A stretch of 38,054 nucleotides of DNA from a virus (IMGVR_UViG_3300021961_000253:1-38054), one strand, 5' to 3'; positions 18,044-27,373 are shown, counted from the stretch's first letter. The notes: a model not told the origin generated them from the letters alone. Program-made: numbers and translations.

Positions 18044-21000
18044 ATGCCTATAGATGTACAAATGCCAGATGGCACCGTTATAACGGGCGTGCCTGATGGG
18101 ATTACACAAGCTGATCTACTAGCCCGTTATACCTCTTACCAAAAGGTACCAGAGGTTAGCCCTGACACGGGCTTTACAGGCGGATTCAAGTCAGCTGCAG
18201 CTAGACTAAAAGGTGAAGCTGCTCTTACTGCAGGTAAGCTTGGCATTATGGATAAAGCTAAGGCAGAGCAGTATTTAAAAGAAAAAGAAGAAGAAGCGCA
18301 ACGTTCATTTAAACCCACAGAAAAAACCTGGGCTGAAGCTCCCCTAGAAAAACTTAAAGAAACTGCAGGACAGTCTGCTGCCTATATGGCTGCACCATTA
18401 GCTGTTGCTGGCGGTGTTGCATTACTTCCAGAAGCGCTTGTTGGCGCTGGAGCATTAGGATTAACTACAGCTGGTTTAACAGGTGCTGGAGTGTCTTATG
18501 GTCAGTTCGTAGGTAGCAACTTAGGCCGTCAAGTTGATGAAGGCAAATCATTAGAAGAAGCAAGCTTACTTAAAGCTGGTGCAGCAGCAGTACCTCAAAC
18601 AGCATTAGATGTTGTGGGATTTAAGTTTATTCCTGGAATACGTAATATATTTGCAAAAGCTGGAGTAGATGTATCTAAAGACGTTGCTGAAGATGTTGTT
18701 AAGAAAAGCCTATTAAAAACAGCTGGAGAGTATACACTTAAAACTGGTAAGGTCATGGGTGTTGAAGGTTTAACAGAATCTGGCCAACAAATATTTGAAA
18801 GATTACAAGCTGGATTAAGCTTAACTGATCCAGAAGCTAGAAGAGAATACTTTGAAAACTTTATCGGTGGTGCAGTATTAGGTGGCGCTTTATCTATTCC
18901 AGGTCAGGCATATGAAAAAGCTAAAACAAAATATGAAGACAAGCAGATTGATAAGGTGCTAGATGTATTAAATCCAAAACCAGATACAACAGAAGCACCT
19001 ACACCAACAACTCCAACCCCAGCTCCAGAGCCTACCAATGTCATGCCAGCTGATCAAGTCATCACGCTTGCACAAAAGAGACTTAATGAATTAGAAACAA
19101 AAATGAGTGGAACACCTGACCAGGAAATTATTGGTCCAGATGGCGAGCCTATGGTTATGAGAGGTCAATCAGCTCAAGTGATTAATGATCAAGAAAGAGC
19201 TGAATACGACTTCTTAAAACAAAACATCAACAATGCACCTGCTATTGCTAACAATTATGGCATTTCAATTGGAGAGCCAAAGGTTGAAGCTCAAGTAGCA
19301 GCTACACCAGAAACAATATTTACGCCAGAGACATCACCTAAAACAATATCCAAGGTTCAAGATACATCTCAAGATACACAAGCTATGCTTGATGAGTTAG
19401 CTGGTAAAGAAATAGAACTTACCGCAGATCAGTTTGCAGATGAAACTCAAAAGCCAACAAAGATTGCAGAAGAACCTTCAGGTCCTATTACAGAAGAAGA
19501 CAAAGAGTTTACTCCAGTAGGTGGCAGACTTATTAATAAAGCAGATGCTGACCGATTAGCTCGTGAATCAGCTATTGCATTACAACAAAACTTAGCTACT
19601 CAAGAAGAAGAAAAACAAAAACAACTCAAACAAGAAGCTCGTGAAGAAAAATTTAGAGAGCCTCCTACACAAACATTATCTGCAAGGCTAGTTCAAGAGG
19701 GTGGTATCAGCCGTGCTCAAAAAAGAGATATGCTTGGCGAGACAGGTAAGATTGAAGGTTACGATCATGTCTTTAGAGAAAAAGGTGGTGACTTATTAAC
19801 ACTTGTTAAAGATGGCAAGCTTGATGATTACTTACCGCCAGATATTAGAACTACTGCAACAACACCAGATGGACTTTTTGATGCACGTCCAGGATATAAC
19901 TATATCTCTGACCTAATCAAGACTGGTGAAAAAATCCATACATATGATTATGAAATGGCTAAGCTTCAACATGAAAACATGGTCTATGAAAAGAACTTAG
20001 CTAAACAACAGATGACACCTAATGAAGCAGCAAGAGCAGCAGCTGCTGAAATCCAAGACAAAATATTTATGTCTGAAGGTAAGATTGAGGGATCTACTAA
20101 TCCAGTAGAAGCTGATGCTATTGTTAGAAAAGTATTAGGTAAAGAAGGTCAAAAGCTTCTTGATAATAATAAACTCAAACTTATTGCAACAGCTAATGAT
20201 TTAGATGCAAGATTACTTGCTCAAATATCTCCTAATACACGTGCCTTTTATGATCCAGTCACAGATACATCATACATCATTACAGATCGTGTAAAACCTG
20301 GCGAACTTAGACCTATGATACTTCATGAGGTTGGTGTTCACTATGGCATGAAAAAAATGCTTGGAGATAAAGCTTATAAGAACTTACTAGCTAACATACT
20401 TAAGTTAAGACGTACAGACAAAGCAGTACAAGATGCATTTAACACAGTATCTCAAACTGAATCCTATGCAAAACTATTAGAGAATGAAAGTACTATTCCT
20501 GAATTTCTAGAAGAAGTATTAGCTCACTTAGGTGAAACTGCTCCTACACATAATTTATGGAAGCGTATTGTTCAGGCAGTTAAAACATTCTTAATTAAGA
20601 ATAACATCATTAAGAAACTTTCTTTATCTGAAGTGCAAGATTTAGTCACTGCATCTTTAAGAACCGCAGCCAATACAAAGATTGACCCAAAACAAATACA
20701 AGTATCAGATAAGATCTTAGCTTCTAAAATTGTAGAAAAAGTTAAGAAGATAGCTGGTTGGACAGATGATCGACTAGATAAACTAATGGACAACGGCACT
20801 TATTCGCAAAATGAAAAATTTGCTAGGAAGTATGCTGTCATGATGACTCCTGATGAATTTTTAGGTTTAACCACCAATAAAGATATGATGGGAACCTTAG
20901 AAAAAGAAGCGGACGAAATGGGCCCTCTTGATATTAACACTATGCGTGAATATGATCTTCCTATGTTCTTAGATATAAAAGGTCCTCGCACCATAGATAT

Positions 21001-24000
21001 GGAAGATAAATGGGGTTCTAAAGTTGATGAGTCTGATGTTGGTTTAGAAGTAAGAGGACATGAAGGTAGACATAGAGCTATTCTTATGAAACGAGCTGGT
21101 GTAGAAAGATTTCCAGTTGTGTTAAATCCTGAAGGTGGCGGCCAAGTAGAAAGAGAAACTATAAGAGTATTAAAACTTTTCCCTCAGTATGCAGAAGGCC
21201 GTGCTTCTGTTGTAAGAAATATTATTCCTATTAATAGAACAAACGAAGCAGAATTAAAAGGAATGTTAAGTGAATCTAATATTAAGTATTCACAACGACC
21301 ACCATTAAACATTATGGGTCAAGAAGTATTACCTCAATGGCATGGACCACAAGAATCTAAAATAGATGAATGGTTATATAGGCTTCAAAACAAACAGATC
21401 GATACTAAGCGTGTTCAAGAAGCTATTGGTAATATTGAAGAGGCATGGAATGTATATGAAAAAGAACAACTATATCATGGTCGAACTGCAGCAGGTATTC
21501 GTAACTTCCTACTAAAAGAACTTCTACCAATTATAAAAGAGATTGAGCGATTAAAGATTAGTCCTCAAGAAGTACGTACTTACTTGCATAATCGTCATGC
21601 AGAAGAACGCAATATTCAAATGAATAAGATTAATCCTGGAACTTACAATCCAGAGACTGGAAGAACTGATCCAAATAAGCTTCTTGATATAGGTTCTGGT
21701 ATATCTACTGCTGATGCAAGAGCTTATCTAGCAGGCTTAGATCCAGCTAAAAAGAAAACACTAGAAGATGTTGCTGAAAAATTTGATCAGATGATCAAAG
21801 GCACACAACAAATTTTAGTTAATTCTGGTGCTGAGTCTGCAGAGACTATAGCAAAGTGGAATAAGACTTATAAGCACTACGTTCCATTATTCAGGGTTGA
21901 AGATGAAATGGCTAGACCTTCTGGTTTAGGTGGCACAGGCCAAGGATTTGCTGTAAGCGGTCCATCAAGTAAACGTGCTATGGGTTCAGAAAAGGAAGTT
22001 CAAGATATTTTAAGTAACATCATAGCCCAGCGTGAGCGTGCTTTAATTCGTGCTGAAAAGATTAGAGTAGGTCGTGCTTTATATGGCCTAGCTTTACAGA
22101 ATCCTAATCCTAAATTCTGGATGGTAATTAATCCTGATGCAATTAAAAGTAAGAGACAAGCTATTGCCGAGTTAACACGCATGGGTATACCTGATGCTGC
22201 GCAAGTGGTTGAGAATCTTATGGCCGAACCTAAAGAACGTTATCTTAAAAAGGTAAGGGCTGCCGAAGAAGGTTTTGAGCTTGATGAAGACTTTGACTTT
22301 GATTCTGGGTTACCAGTTAACCAAAGCAAAGAAGTTGTGGCATCTAAAGTAAACGTAATGTCACGGTATAAAGACTTTGTATTCCCAGTACGCATTAATG
22401 GTAAGGATAGATATATATTCTTTAATAAGAATGACCCAAGAGCCTTGCGTATGGTTCAATCATTAAAGAATTTAGATGTAGAGAATTTAGGTTTTATTGA
22501 AAGTATTGCTGGTAAATTTACCCGTTGGTTTAAGAACGTTAATACACAATACAATCCAGTCTTTGGCCTAGTCAACTTCGTTCGTGATACTGGTGGCGCA
22601 TTACTTAACTTAACCAATACAGAGATTGCAGGAGATCAGGCTAAAGTAATTGCAGGTGCTTTCAAGGCTATGGGCGGGATCTTAAATGTACACAGAGCTG
22701 AACGTAAAGGTGCTCCAGCACCTACTGGACCATGGGCTCAACTATATCAAGAAGCTCGTGCTCAAGGTTTCCAAACAGGTTATCGTGATTCATTGATTCG
22801 TAATCAAGAAGAAATGCAAATCATTGAACATACGTTAGAACAGTTTAAAGATAGCAATACTAAGAAAGCATTCTATTCAGTCATTGGTGGTCTAACAGAC
22901 TTCAACGACATGATGGAAAATGCAATTCGTTTATCTGCATATAAGGCTGCTATTGATAGAGGCTTTTCAAAACAAAAGGCAGCGATTATTGCTAAGAACT
23001 TAACAGTTAATTTTGACAAGAAGGGTGCTTGGACAGCTCAAGTAAACGCACTCTACGCATTCTTTAATGCTTCCGTACAAGGTACTGAACGTATCTATAG
23101 AACGATCATGGGCCCTAAAGGCAAGATGATTATTGGCGGTGGTATCTTAGCTGGTATGGTTCAAGCTATGATGATGGCCGCTGCAGGATACGATGAAGAT
23201 GATCCACCAGAGTTTGTTCGTGAAAAGAACTTTATTATTCCATTACCTGATGGTACATACATTACAGTGCCATATCCATTAGGCTTTAACATATTACCTA
23301 ACTCAGGCCGTATTGTAATGGACTTTATGTTACATGGTGGACGTGATCCAGCTAAGCACGCAGTATCTTTATTGTCGTCCGCTATGAATTCATTTAACCC
23401 ATTAGGTAGCACAGGTTTCTCTATGCAAACAATCATGCCTACAGTGCTTGATCCTATCGCAGCATTAGCTGAGAACAGAGATGCGTTTGGTAGACCTATT
23501 GCTCGCAAAGATCGTGCCACTGCACCTACGCCAGGTTATACAAGATCAAGAGATACTTCTACTGAAATCAGTAAAGGACTATCATATTTCCTTAACCTAG
23601 CTTCAGGTGGATCTAAATACCAAAAAGGTTATATCAGTCCTACTGCAGATGAAATTGATTTCCTTGCAGGTCAAGTAGGTGGTGGTTTATATCGTGAGGT
23701 GACTAAAGCTGGTAAAGCTGTTAGCTCTGTATTTACAGGTGAAGAAGTGCCTTCATACCAAAGACCAGTTGTAGGTCGTTTTGTAGGTGAAACAGGATCA
23801 CAAGCTGCGATAGCTCAAACATTCTATCAAAACATTACTCGCATGACTGACCACGAGAATGAAGTTAAAGGCCGTAAAAAGAACCAAGAGAATGTAGAAT
23901 CTTATTTAAAAGAATATCCAGAAGCTAGATTGTGGAGAAGAGCTAATACTATTGAAAATGAGATCAATGAGCTTAATAAGAAGAAACGTTTATTTATAGA

Positions 24001-24100
24001 AAAAGGATTCCCTAAAGAACGTATTCAAGCTATTGATGCTAAGAAGGCATTAAAAATGCAAAAGTTTAATGAACAGGTTAAGGCTGCACGTCCCGAATAA
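18044..24100 (+). CDS. 2018-residue polyvalent internal virion protein (LPD38-like)
   Basis: The N-terminus MPIDVQMPDGTVITGVPDGI is typical of giant internal proteins of aquatic podoviruses. Alanine/glycine-rich hydrophobic stretches lie near 110-170 and 1690-1715. LHEVGVHYGMKKMLGD (about 760) resembles a metal-binding peptidase-like motif, although H-E and the second H are separated by three residues rather than two. VRGHEGRHRAILMKRAGVERFPV (about 1003) resembles ParB/polyvalent nuclease modules. The segment around 1660-1800 (YAFFNASVQGTERIYRTIMGP, then PLPDGTYITVPYPLGFN) matches the large-polyvalent-protein domain LPD38. The product is probably packed in the capsid and ejected with DNA. Its 3' end overlaps rusA. 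Confidence 0.75.
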   Translation: MPIDVQMPDGTVITGVPDGITQADLLARYTSYQKVPEVSPDTGFTGGFKSAAARLKGEAALTAGKLGIMDKAKAEQYLKEKEEEAQRSFKPTEKTWAEAPLEKLKETAGQSAAYMAAPLAVAGGVALLPEALVGAGALGLTTAGLTGAGVSYGQFVGSNLGRQVDEGKSLEEASLLKAGAAAVPQTALDVVGFKFIPGIRNIFAKAGVDVSKDVAEDVVKKSLLKTAGEYTLKTGKVMGVEGLTESGQQIFERLQAGLSLTDPEARREYFENFIGGAVLGGALSIPGQAYEKAKTKYEDKQIDKVLDVLNPKPDTTEAPTPTTPTPAPEPTNVMPADQVITLAQKRLNELETKMSGTPDQEIIGPDGEPMVMRGQSAQVINDQERAEYDFLKQNINNAPAIANNYGISIGEPKVEAQVAATPETIFTPETSPKTISKVQDTSQDTQAMLDELAGKEIELTADQFADETQKPTKIAEEPSGPITEEDKEFTPVGGRLINKADADRLARESAIALQQNLATQEEEKQKQLKQEAREEKFREPPTQTLSARLVQEGGISRAQKRDMLGETGKIEGYDHVFREKGGDLLTLVKDGKLDDYLPPDIRTTATTPDGLFDARPGYNYISDLIKTGEKIHTYDYEMAKLQHENMVYEKNLAKQQMTPNEAARAAAAEIQDKIFMSEGKIEGSTNPVEADAIVRKVLGKEGQKLLDNNKLKLIATANDLDARLLAQISPNTRAFYDPVTDTSYIITDRVKPGELRPMILHEVGVHYGMKKMLGDKAYKNLLANILKLRRTDKAVQDAFNTVSQTESYAKLLENESTIPEFLEEVLAHLGETAPTHNLWKRIVQAVKTFLIKNNIIKKLSLSEVQDLVTASLRTAANTKIDPKQIQVSDKILASKIVEKVKKIAGWTDDRLDKLMDNGTYSQNEKFARKYAVMMTPDEFLGLTTNKDMMGTLEKEADEMGPLDINTMREYDLPMFLDIKGPRTIDMEDKWGSKVDESDVGLEVRGHEGRHRAILMKRAGVERFPVVLNPEGGGQVERETIRVLKLFPQYAEGRASVVRNIIPINRTNEAELKGMLSESNIKYSQRPPLNIMGQEVLPQWHGPQESKIDEWLYRLQNKQIDTKRVQEAIGNIEEAWNVYEKEQLYHGRTAAGIRNFLLKELLPIIKEIERLKISPQEVRTYLHNRHAEERNIQMNKINPGTYNPETGRTDPNKLLDIGSGISTADARAYLAGLDPAKKKTLEDVAEKFDQMIKGTQQILVNSGAESAETIAKWNKTYKHYVPLFRVEDEMARPSGLGGTGQGFAVSGPSSKRAMGSEKEVQDILSNIIAQRERALIRAEKIRVGRALYGLALQNPNPKFWMVINPDAIKSKRQAIAELTRMGIPDAAQVVENLMAEPKERYLKKVRAAEEGFELDEDFDFDSGLPVNQSKEVVASKVNVMSRYKDFVFPVRINGKDRYIFFNKNDPRALRMVQSLKNLDVENLGFIESIAGKFTRWFKNVNTQYNPVFGLVNFVRDTGGALLNLTNTEIAGDQAKVIAGAFKAMGGILNVHRAERKGAPAPTGPWAQLYQEARAQGFQTGYRDSLIRNQEEMQIIEHTLEQFKDSNTKKAFYSVIGGLTDFNDMMENAIRLSAYKAAIDRGFSKQKAAIIAKNLTVNFDKKGAWTAQVNALYAFFNASVQGTERIYRTIMGPKGKMIIGGGILAGMVQAMMMAAAGYDEDDPPEFVREKNFIIPLPDGTYITVPYPLGFNILPNSGRIVMDFMLHGGRDPAKHAVSLLSSAMNSFNPLGSTGFSMQTIMPTVLDPIAALAENRDAFGRPIARKDRATAPTPGYTRSRDTSTEISKGLSYFLNLASGGSKYQKGYISPTADEIDFLAGQVGGGLYREVTKAGKAVSSVFTGEEVPSYQRPVVGRFVGETGSQAAIAQTFYQNITRMTDHENEVKGRKKNQENVESYLKEYPEARLWRRANTIENEINELNKKKRLFIEKGFPKERIQAIDAKKALKMQKFNEQVKAARPE

Positions 24101-24446
24101 TCTCTGATATTGTCACTTCGCAGTACCCGTCCTTAGCAACTTCCATCCTTGTTACACACAACTTGTCTATTTGAGAATCATTCTCATATACACTAGCGTG
24201 TTCAAGGGCATCTAACAAAGGCTTTAAAATGTTGTCTACATCCCTCTTTCTGTTGTCGGGAGGGTACAGGTATACCTCCATGTGCAATCGTTCGTTTAAG
24301 ACCCCTTGGCGTGCGTTTAAAGAGCATAAAAACACGGCTTCTCTAAACTCTTTTCCCTTCTTTCCGAGAAATTTCTTAGATCCGAGTTGGCCCCAGTAAT
24401 GATTTACGGTAGGAGGATAGGGTAATTTTAGTTTTATTGTTTTCAT
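24078..24446 (-). CDS. rusA: RusA-like Holliday junction resolvase
   Basis: A 122-residue endonuclease that resolves four-way DNA junctions. The RusA signature is intact: RKRDVDNILKPLLDAL (D69, D71, N72, K75) and ENDSQID (D90), equivalent to the E. coli RusA acidic residues within one position, and the length matches the family (about 120). I chose MKTIKLKLPYPPTVNHYWG as start because it fits the family N-terminus; a 16-residue upstream extension to 24494 has no family support. It runs opposite to the flanking genes and overlaps the end of the giant virion gene by 23 bases. Confidence 0.88.
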   Translation of the reverse strand: MKTIKLKLPYPPTVNHYWGQLGSKKFLGKKGKEFREAVFLCSLNARQGVLNERLHMEVYLYPPDNRKRDVDNILKPLLDALEHASVYENDSQIDKLCVTRMEVAKDGYCEVTISEIIRDVQP

Positions 24447-24453
24447 ATCGTGT

Positions 24454-24483
24454 ATTATAACAGATGAATTAATATGGGTACAA
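24454..24483 (-). promoter_or_regulatory. Candidate sigma70 promoter of rusA
   Basis: On the minus strand a perfect -10 (TATAAT, 24454-24459) lies 18 bases from TTGTAC (24478-24483), a 4/6 match to the -35 consensus. Transcription would begin at or within a few bases of the rusA ATG (24446), which would make a leaderless or near-leaderless mRNA. The same 100-bp interval must also serve the rightward genes. A TTGACA on the plus strand at 24488-24493 has no good -10 partner. Confidence 0.45.
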
Positions 24484-24546
24484 CCTATTGACATATATTT
24501 TATACTATGCCACTATGTTGTTTCATTATATACGAGGGTATGTGTA

Positions 24547-24681
24547 ATGCAAGTTCTCACAGCAGTTATTCAAGCTATATGTCTTTTGTTAGGTTATTCT
24601 GACAAACACGATGCATTTATGAAAGATTGCCTTACTCGTCATAATCAAACCGAATGTCAACAATTATGGAGTCAACAATGA
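24547..24681 (+). CDS. 44-residue exported-like small protein
   Basis: This short frame follows GAGGG (24534-24538) and opens the rightward early cluster. The N-terminal half is hydrophobic (VLTAVIQAICLLLGY) and the C-terminal half has a cysteine pair (C28 and C37: KDCLTRHNQTECQQLW), as in tiny periplasmic phage proteins. Its TGA overlaps the next ATG (ATGA), which argues for real, coupled translation. The function is unknown. Confidence 0.5.
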   Translation: MQVLTAVIQAICLLLGYSDKHDAFMKDCLTRHNQTECQQLWSQQ

Positions 24682-24962
24682 AAAGATTTTTAGTATTAGC
24701 TGAAGTAGAAATGGAAGATACTCAATATCATGATCTTAACAAGAAAGGTATTGAGCAAACAGATTTTATCAACTCAGTCTTAGCAGATCATGGTCGTGAT
24801 CGTGGTTTAAAGATTAAGATGCGTTGCATTGAAACTGAATATCATTTACTTGATGATGTATGTAAAGCAGCTGACACAATTGCAACTGACAAAGCTTTTG
24901 ATGAATTAGAAGAAGCTATGTTAAAAGTGAATATGTGTGCAGGAGGTAATTGTGAAGCGTAA
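24678..24962 (+). CDS. Hypothetical early protein
   Basis: I place the start at MKRFLVLAEVEMED, coupled by ATGA to the upstream small gene. A longer version starting at 24654 would overlap that gene more and adds unrelated residues. The protein is about 94 residues: beta-strand (KRFLVLAEVEM), an acidic central part, and a helix ending MLKVNMCAGGNCEA. No recognised domain. Confidence 0.6.
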   Translation: MKRFLVLAEVEMEDTQYHDLNKKGIEQTDFINSVLADHGRDRGLKIKMRCIETEYHLLDDVCKAADTIATDKAFDELEEAMLKVNMCAGGNCEA

Positions 24963-25179
24963 TCATATAAAAGCATTTCCACGTACAAACGACTGCAACC
25001 AACTAGGCATGGATCTTCGTGATTATTTTGCAGCCCATGCTATGAAAGAAATGTTTGATGCGGGATGGATAGACTCTGGAATGATTGAAGAGGTTGATTT
25101 AGATAACTTAGCAAAATGGTCTTATATAATGGCAGATGTAATGTTAAAGGCTAGAGATGAAAATAACCAATCAGTTTAA
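24952..25179 (+). CDS. Hypothetical early protein, GTG start
   Basis: The start is GTG at 24952 because a full AGGAGG (24941-24946) lies 5 bases upstream. An upstream GTG at 24937 lies 5' of that site and is less likely. The resulting 75-residue protein (MKRNHIKAFPRTNDCNQLGMDLRDYFAAHAM...) is mostly helical. MDLRDYFAAHAMKEM resembles short phage proteins of unknown function in recombination clusters. It overlaps both neighbours. Confidence 0.6.
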   Translation: MKRNHIKAFPRTNDCNQLGMDLRDYFAAHAMKEMFDAGWIDSGMIEEVDLDNLAKWSYIMADVMLKARDENNQSV

Positions 25180-26032
25180 CTTACCTAAACCATTTGAGAA
25201 TATAGCTAAGAATCCTAGCTACTCAAAAGGTAAGGCTCATATATCTGCAACAAGCTTACTTAATAGTCCTAAGATTGTTACGCTATTAAAGAAGTATGAT
25301 GATGAGTTAGAGCAAGATGTATCAGATATGATCTGGTCTATCTTTGGTTCAGCAGTTCATAACGTACTTGAAAAAGGTGCTGATGAACATAACTTAGTGG
25401 AACAAAGGTTTTTTGCTGAAATAGATGGTTGGCATATCTCTGGTGCTATTGATCTTCAAGTGGTAGATCCTGATGGCATTCATATTAAAGACTACAAGAC
25501 TACATCTGTTTGGGCGGTGATGAATGATAAGCCTGAATGGGAACAGCAACTTAATATCTATGCATGGTTAGTTTACAAGAATAAACAAGTGCCTATTAAA
25601 TCATTACAGATTGTTGGCATCTTAAAAGATTGGAGTAAACGTGAGGCTGAACGTAAGCCTGAGTATCCACAAAAGAATGTAGCTATTGTAGATATTCCGC
25701 TATGGACATTTGAAGAACAAGAAGCTTTTGTAAGAGGCCGTATTGCTAAACATAGTGCATCTGAATTTGCTATGGAAACAAATGGTGACCTGCCAGACTG
25801 CACGCCACAAGAGATGTGGGAAAAGCCACCTGTATGGGCAGTGATTAAAGTAGGTAATACAAGAGCCAAGTCTCTACATGAAACAGCAGAGTTAGCTGAT
25901 GCTGCGCTACAAGAATTAGGTAAAGGTTATGAAGTGCAAGTTAGAAAAGGTGATAGAACAAGATGCAAGGAGTATTGTTTAGTAAATAAATGGTGCAAGC
26001 AATACGCAGACTACTTAAAGGATCAAGCATGA
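25157..26032 (+). CDS. Cas4/RecB-like PD-(D/E)XK exonuclease with Fe-S cysteines
   Basis: A 291-residue nuclease. Motifs in order: GSAVHNVLE (H68), GAIDLQV (D99), IKDYKTT (D112, K114) and EWEQQLNIYAWL (Q131, Y135), which is the RecB/Cas4-type PD-(D/E)XK core. Four cysteines (C215 in PDCTPQEMW, then C270, C274, C280) are placed as in exonucleases that hold an iron-sulphur cluster. It probably resects DNA ends to give single strands for the Erf protein encoded two genes downstream. Coupling by overlaps on both sides supports a shared operon. Confidence 0.8.
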   Translation: MKITNQFNLPKPFENIAKNPSYSKGKAHISATSLLNSPKIVTLLKKYDDELEQDVSDMIWSIFGSAVHNVLEKGADEHNLVEQRFFAEIDGWHISGAIDLQVVDPDGIHIKDYKTTSVWAVMNDKPEWEQQLNIYAWLVYKNKQVPIKSLQIVGILKDWSKREAERKPEYPQKNVAIVDIPLWTFEEQEAFVRGRIAKHSASEFAMETNGDLPDCTPQEMWEKPPVWAVIKVGNTRAKSLHETAELADAALQELGKGYEVQVRKGDRTRCKEYCLVNKWCKQYADYLKDQA

Positions 26033-26271
26033 CCAAAGAACAATCAGATGGGTCTACAGCAAGCTATTATGAATTACCCAGCGGTGCTACTGAATTACAA
26101 GAATTAATTAGTGCTAAGAATATGAATGCACAGATTGGTGAGATATTTAGAGCTTGTTATAGATATGGACAAGTAGCTCATAGTCCAGAGATAAGAGATA
26201 TAAAGAAGATTTTATTCTATGCGAAAGCTGAATTAGAACGATTAAATAAACTAGAAAAGGAAAATGTATGA
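26029..26271 (+). CDS. DUF3310-like small protein
   Basis: The start is MTKEQSDGSTASYYELP, coupled to the exonuclease stop by ATGA; a 13-residue longer form is less likely. The 80-residue product has the pattern YYELPSGATELQELI...GEIFRACYRYGQ...RDIKKILFYAKAELERL, which resembles the DUF3310 / SaV-like phage family (conserved YY, then GN/GE.F.AxxR, then DLKKxxxYxxxEL). Its molecular function is unknown. It sits between the exonuclease and erf. Confidence 0.55.
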   Translation: MTKEQSDGSTASYYELPSGATELQELISAKNMNAQIGEIFRACYRYGQVAHSPEIRDIKKILFYAKAELERLNKLEKENV

Positions 26272-26948
26272 GTGTATATAGAAAACTACAGGAGGCTAGG
26301 TTAGAACTTCAATCTACCTCACTAAAGAAGTCTGGCAAGAATAAGTTTGCTAACTTTGAATATTTTGAACTAGGTGATTTCTTACCTACTATTCAGAATA
26401 TATTTTTGAAACATGGACTATGTGGAGCGATTACTTTCTACACTGATATTGCCATATTGACTATTGTTGATACTGACAAACCAGAAGATAAGATTGAATT
26501 TAAGAGCCCTATGTCCACAGCTGAGTTAAAAGGATGTCACGCCATTCAAAATCTTGGGGCTGTGCAGACTTACTTGAGGCGGTATCTTTGGGTGGCAGCT
26601 ATGGAGATCGTTGAACACGATTCTCTTGATGCTGTGACAGGAAAAGATGAGCCAAAAAAAGCTAAACCTACAGTTGAAAGTCCACGCATTGTAGGTGACA
26701 AAGGCGAGTGGCAAATAGATGCACCAGCTGACCCATTAGGTCAAGACGTTAAGGGTTGGTTGGAATTAATTAGGAATGCAACATATATGTTTTTAGATAT
26801 GTGTAACAAACCTGAGGATGTGTTAATGATATTTAAGAAAAACAAAGTATTATTTGACACGGTTAAATTAACTGACCCATCATTCTTTTCAGACATGATG
26901 ACTAAGTTTACAGAAGTAAAAACAAAACTAGAAAAGGAAGCAGTATGA
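26268..26948 (+). CDS. erf: Erf-family single-strand annealing protein
   Basis: A 226-residue recombinase that anneals complementary single strands during phage recombination and replication. Key parts: KFANFEYFELGDFLP (about 26-40) and IQNLGAVQTYLRRYLWVAAMEIVEHDSLD (about 93-121), with the GA-x-TY-x-RRY core of ERF proteins. The C-terminal half is lysine- and acid-rich and not conserved. It pairs logically with the Cas4-like exonuclease upstream. Confidence 0.8.
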   Translation: MSVYRKLQEARLELQSTSLKKSGKNKFANFEYFELGDFLPTIQNIFLKHGLCGAITFYTDIAILTIVDTDKPEDKIEFKSPMSTAELKGCHAIQNLGAVQTYLRRYLWVAAMEIVEHDSLDAVTGKDEPKKAKPTVESPRIVGDKGEWQIDAPADPLGQDVKGWLELIRNATYMFLDMCNKPEDVLMIFKKNKVLFDTVKLTDPSFFSDMMTKFTEVKTKLEKEAV

Positions 26949-27109
26949 ATATAAAACTTGAATTAACTCAAGAAGAAACAGGATTCTTAATGGGAGTTTT
27001 AGCAGAACTACCTACTAAGACAGGTGCATGGACTTTAATTCAAAAAATTAAAGAACAAGCAGAACCACAAGTACCACAAACAACTAAAGAGGAGATATTA
27101 AATGGCTGA
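26945..27109 (+). CDS. 54-residue hypothetical protein
   Basis: A short frame coupled to erf (ATGA overlap) and overlapping the next start by eight bases. It begins MNIKLELTQEETGFLMGVLAELP and continues KTGAWTLIQKIKEQAE, two amphipathic helices. Small proteins with this TQEE...LAELP...LIQKI pattern occur beside recombination genes in related phages. Function unknown. Confidence 0.6.
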   Translation: MNIKLELTQEETGFLMGVLAELPTKTGAWTLIQKIKEQAEPQVPQTTKEEILNG

Positions 27110-27371
27110 GCAAAGACCAAATAGCGGAACGCTAGGAAAGAACAGATACAAAGAAGGTAAAGAAAATAGACCTGATCTTACAGGCAACATTCATGTTGAT
27201 CGTAATCTATTAATTGATTTACTTACTAAACATAAAGATAAGCCTCTTATTCAGTTAAGACTATCTGCATGGAACAAACAAAACAATGACACAGGCGAAG
27301 GCTTTTTAGGTATTGCAGTATCAGAACCTACACCTCCGAAGCAAGAAGCTGGTAAGAATCCTTGGGAGTAA
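27102..27371 (+). CDS. DUF736-like small protein, possibly DNA-associated
   Basis: An 89-residue protein with the order NSGTLGKNRYKEGKENRPDLTGNIHVD, then LIQLRLSAWNKQ and GEGFLGIAVSEP. Phage proteins with NSGxLxKNxxK..xPDxxGxIxVD...LSAW belong to a small beta-barrel family that often sits with recombination genes and has been suspected to bind single-stranded DNA. The C-terminus is a short acidic/aromatic tail (KNPWE). Binding is not shown here. Confidence 0.55.
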   Translation: MAEQRPNSGTLGKNRYKEGKENRPDLTGNIHVDRNLLIDLLTKHKDKPLIQLRLSAWNKQNNDTGEGFLGIAVSEPTPPKQEAGKNPWE

Positions 27372-27373
27372 CC

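Noticed and set aside
23161-23520. 119-codon minus-strand frame
   Set aside because: Antisense to the LPD38-like part of the large virion protein; no family resemblance.
24447-24494. N-terminal extension of rusA
   Set aside because: The extra 16 residues do not fit the RusA family length and would lie across the -10 and -35 candidate promoter.
24654-24677. Upstream start for the gene at 24678
   Set aside because: The ATG at 24678 overlaps the previous stop as ATGA; the longer form lies inside the small 24547-24681 gene.
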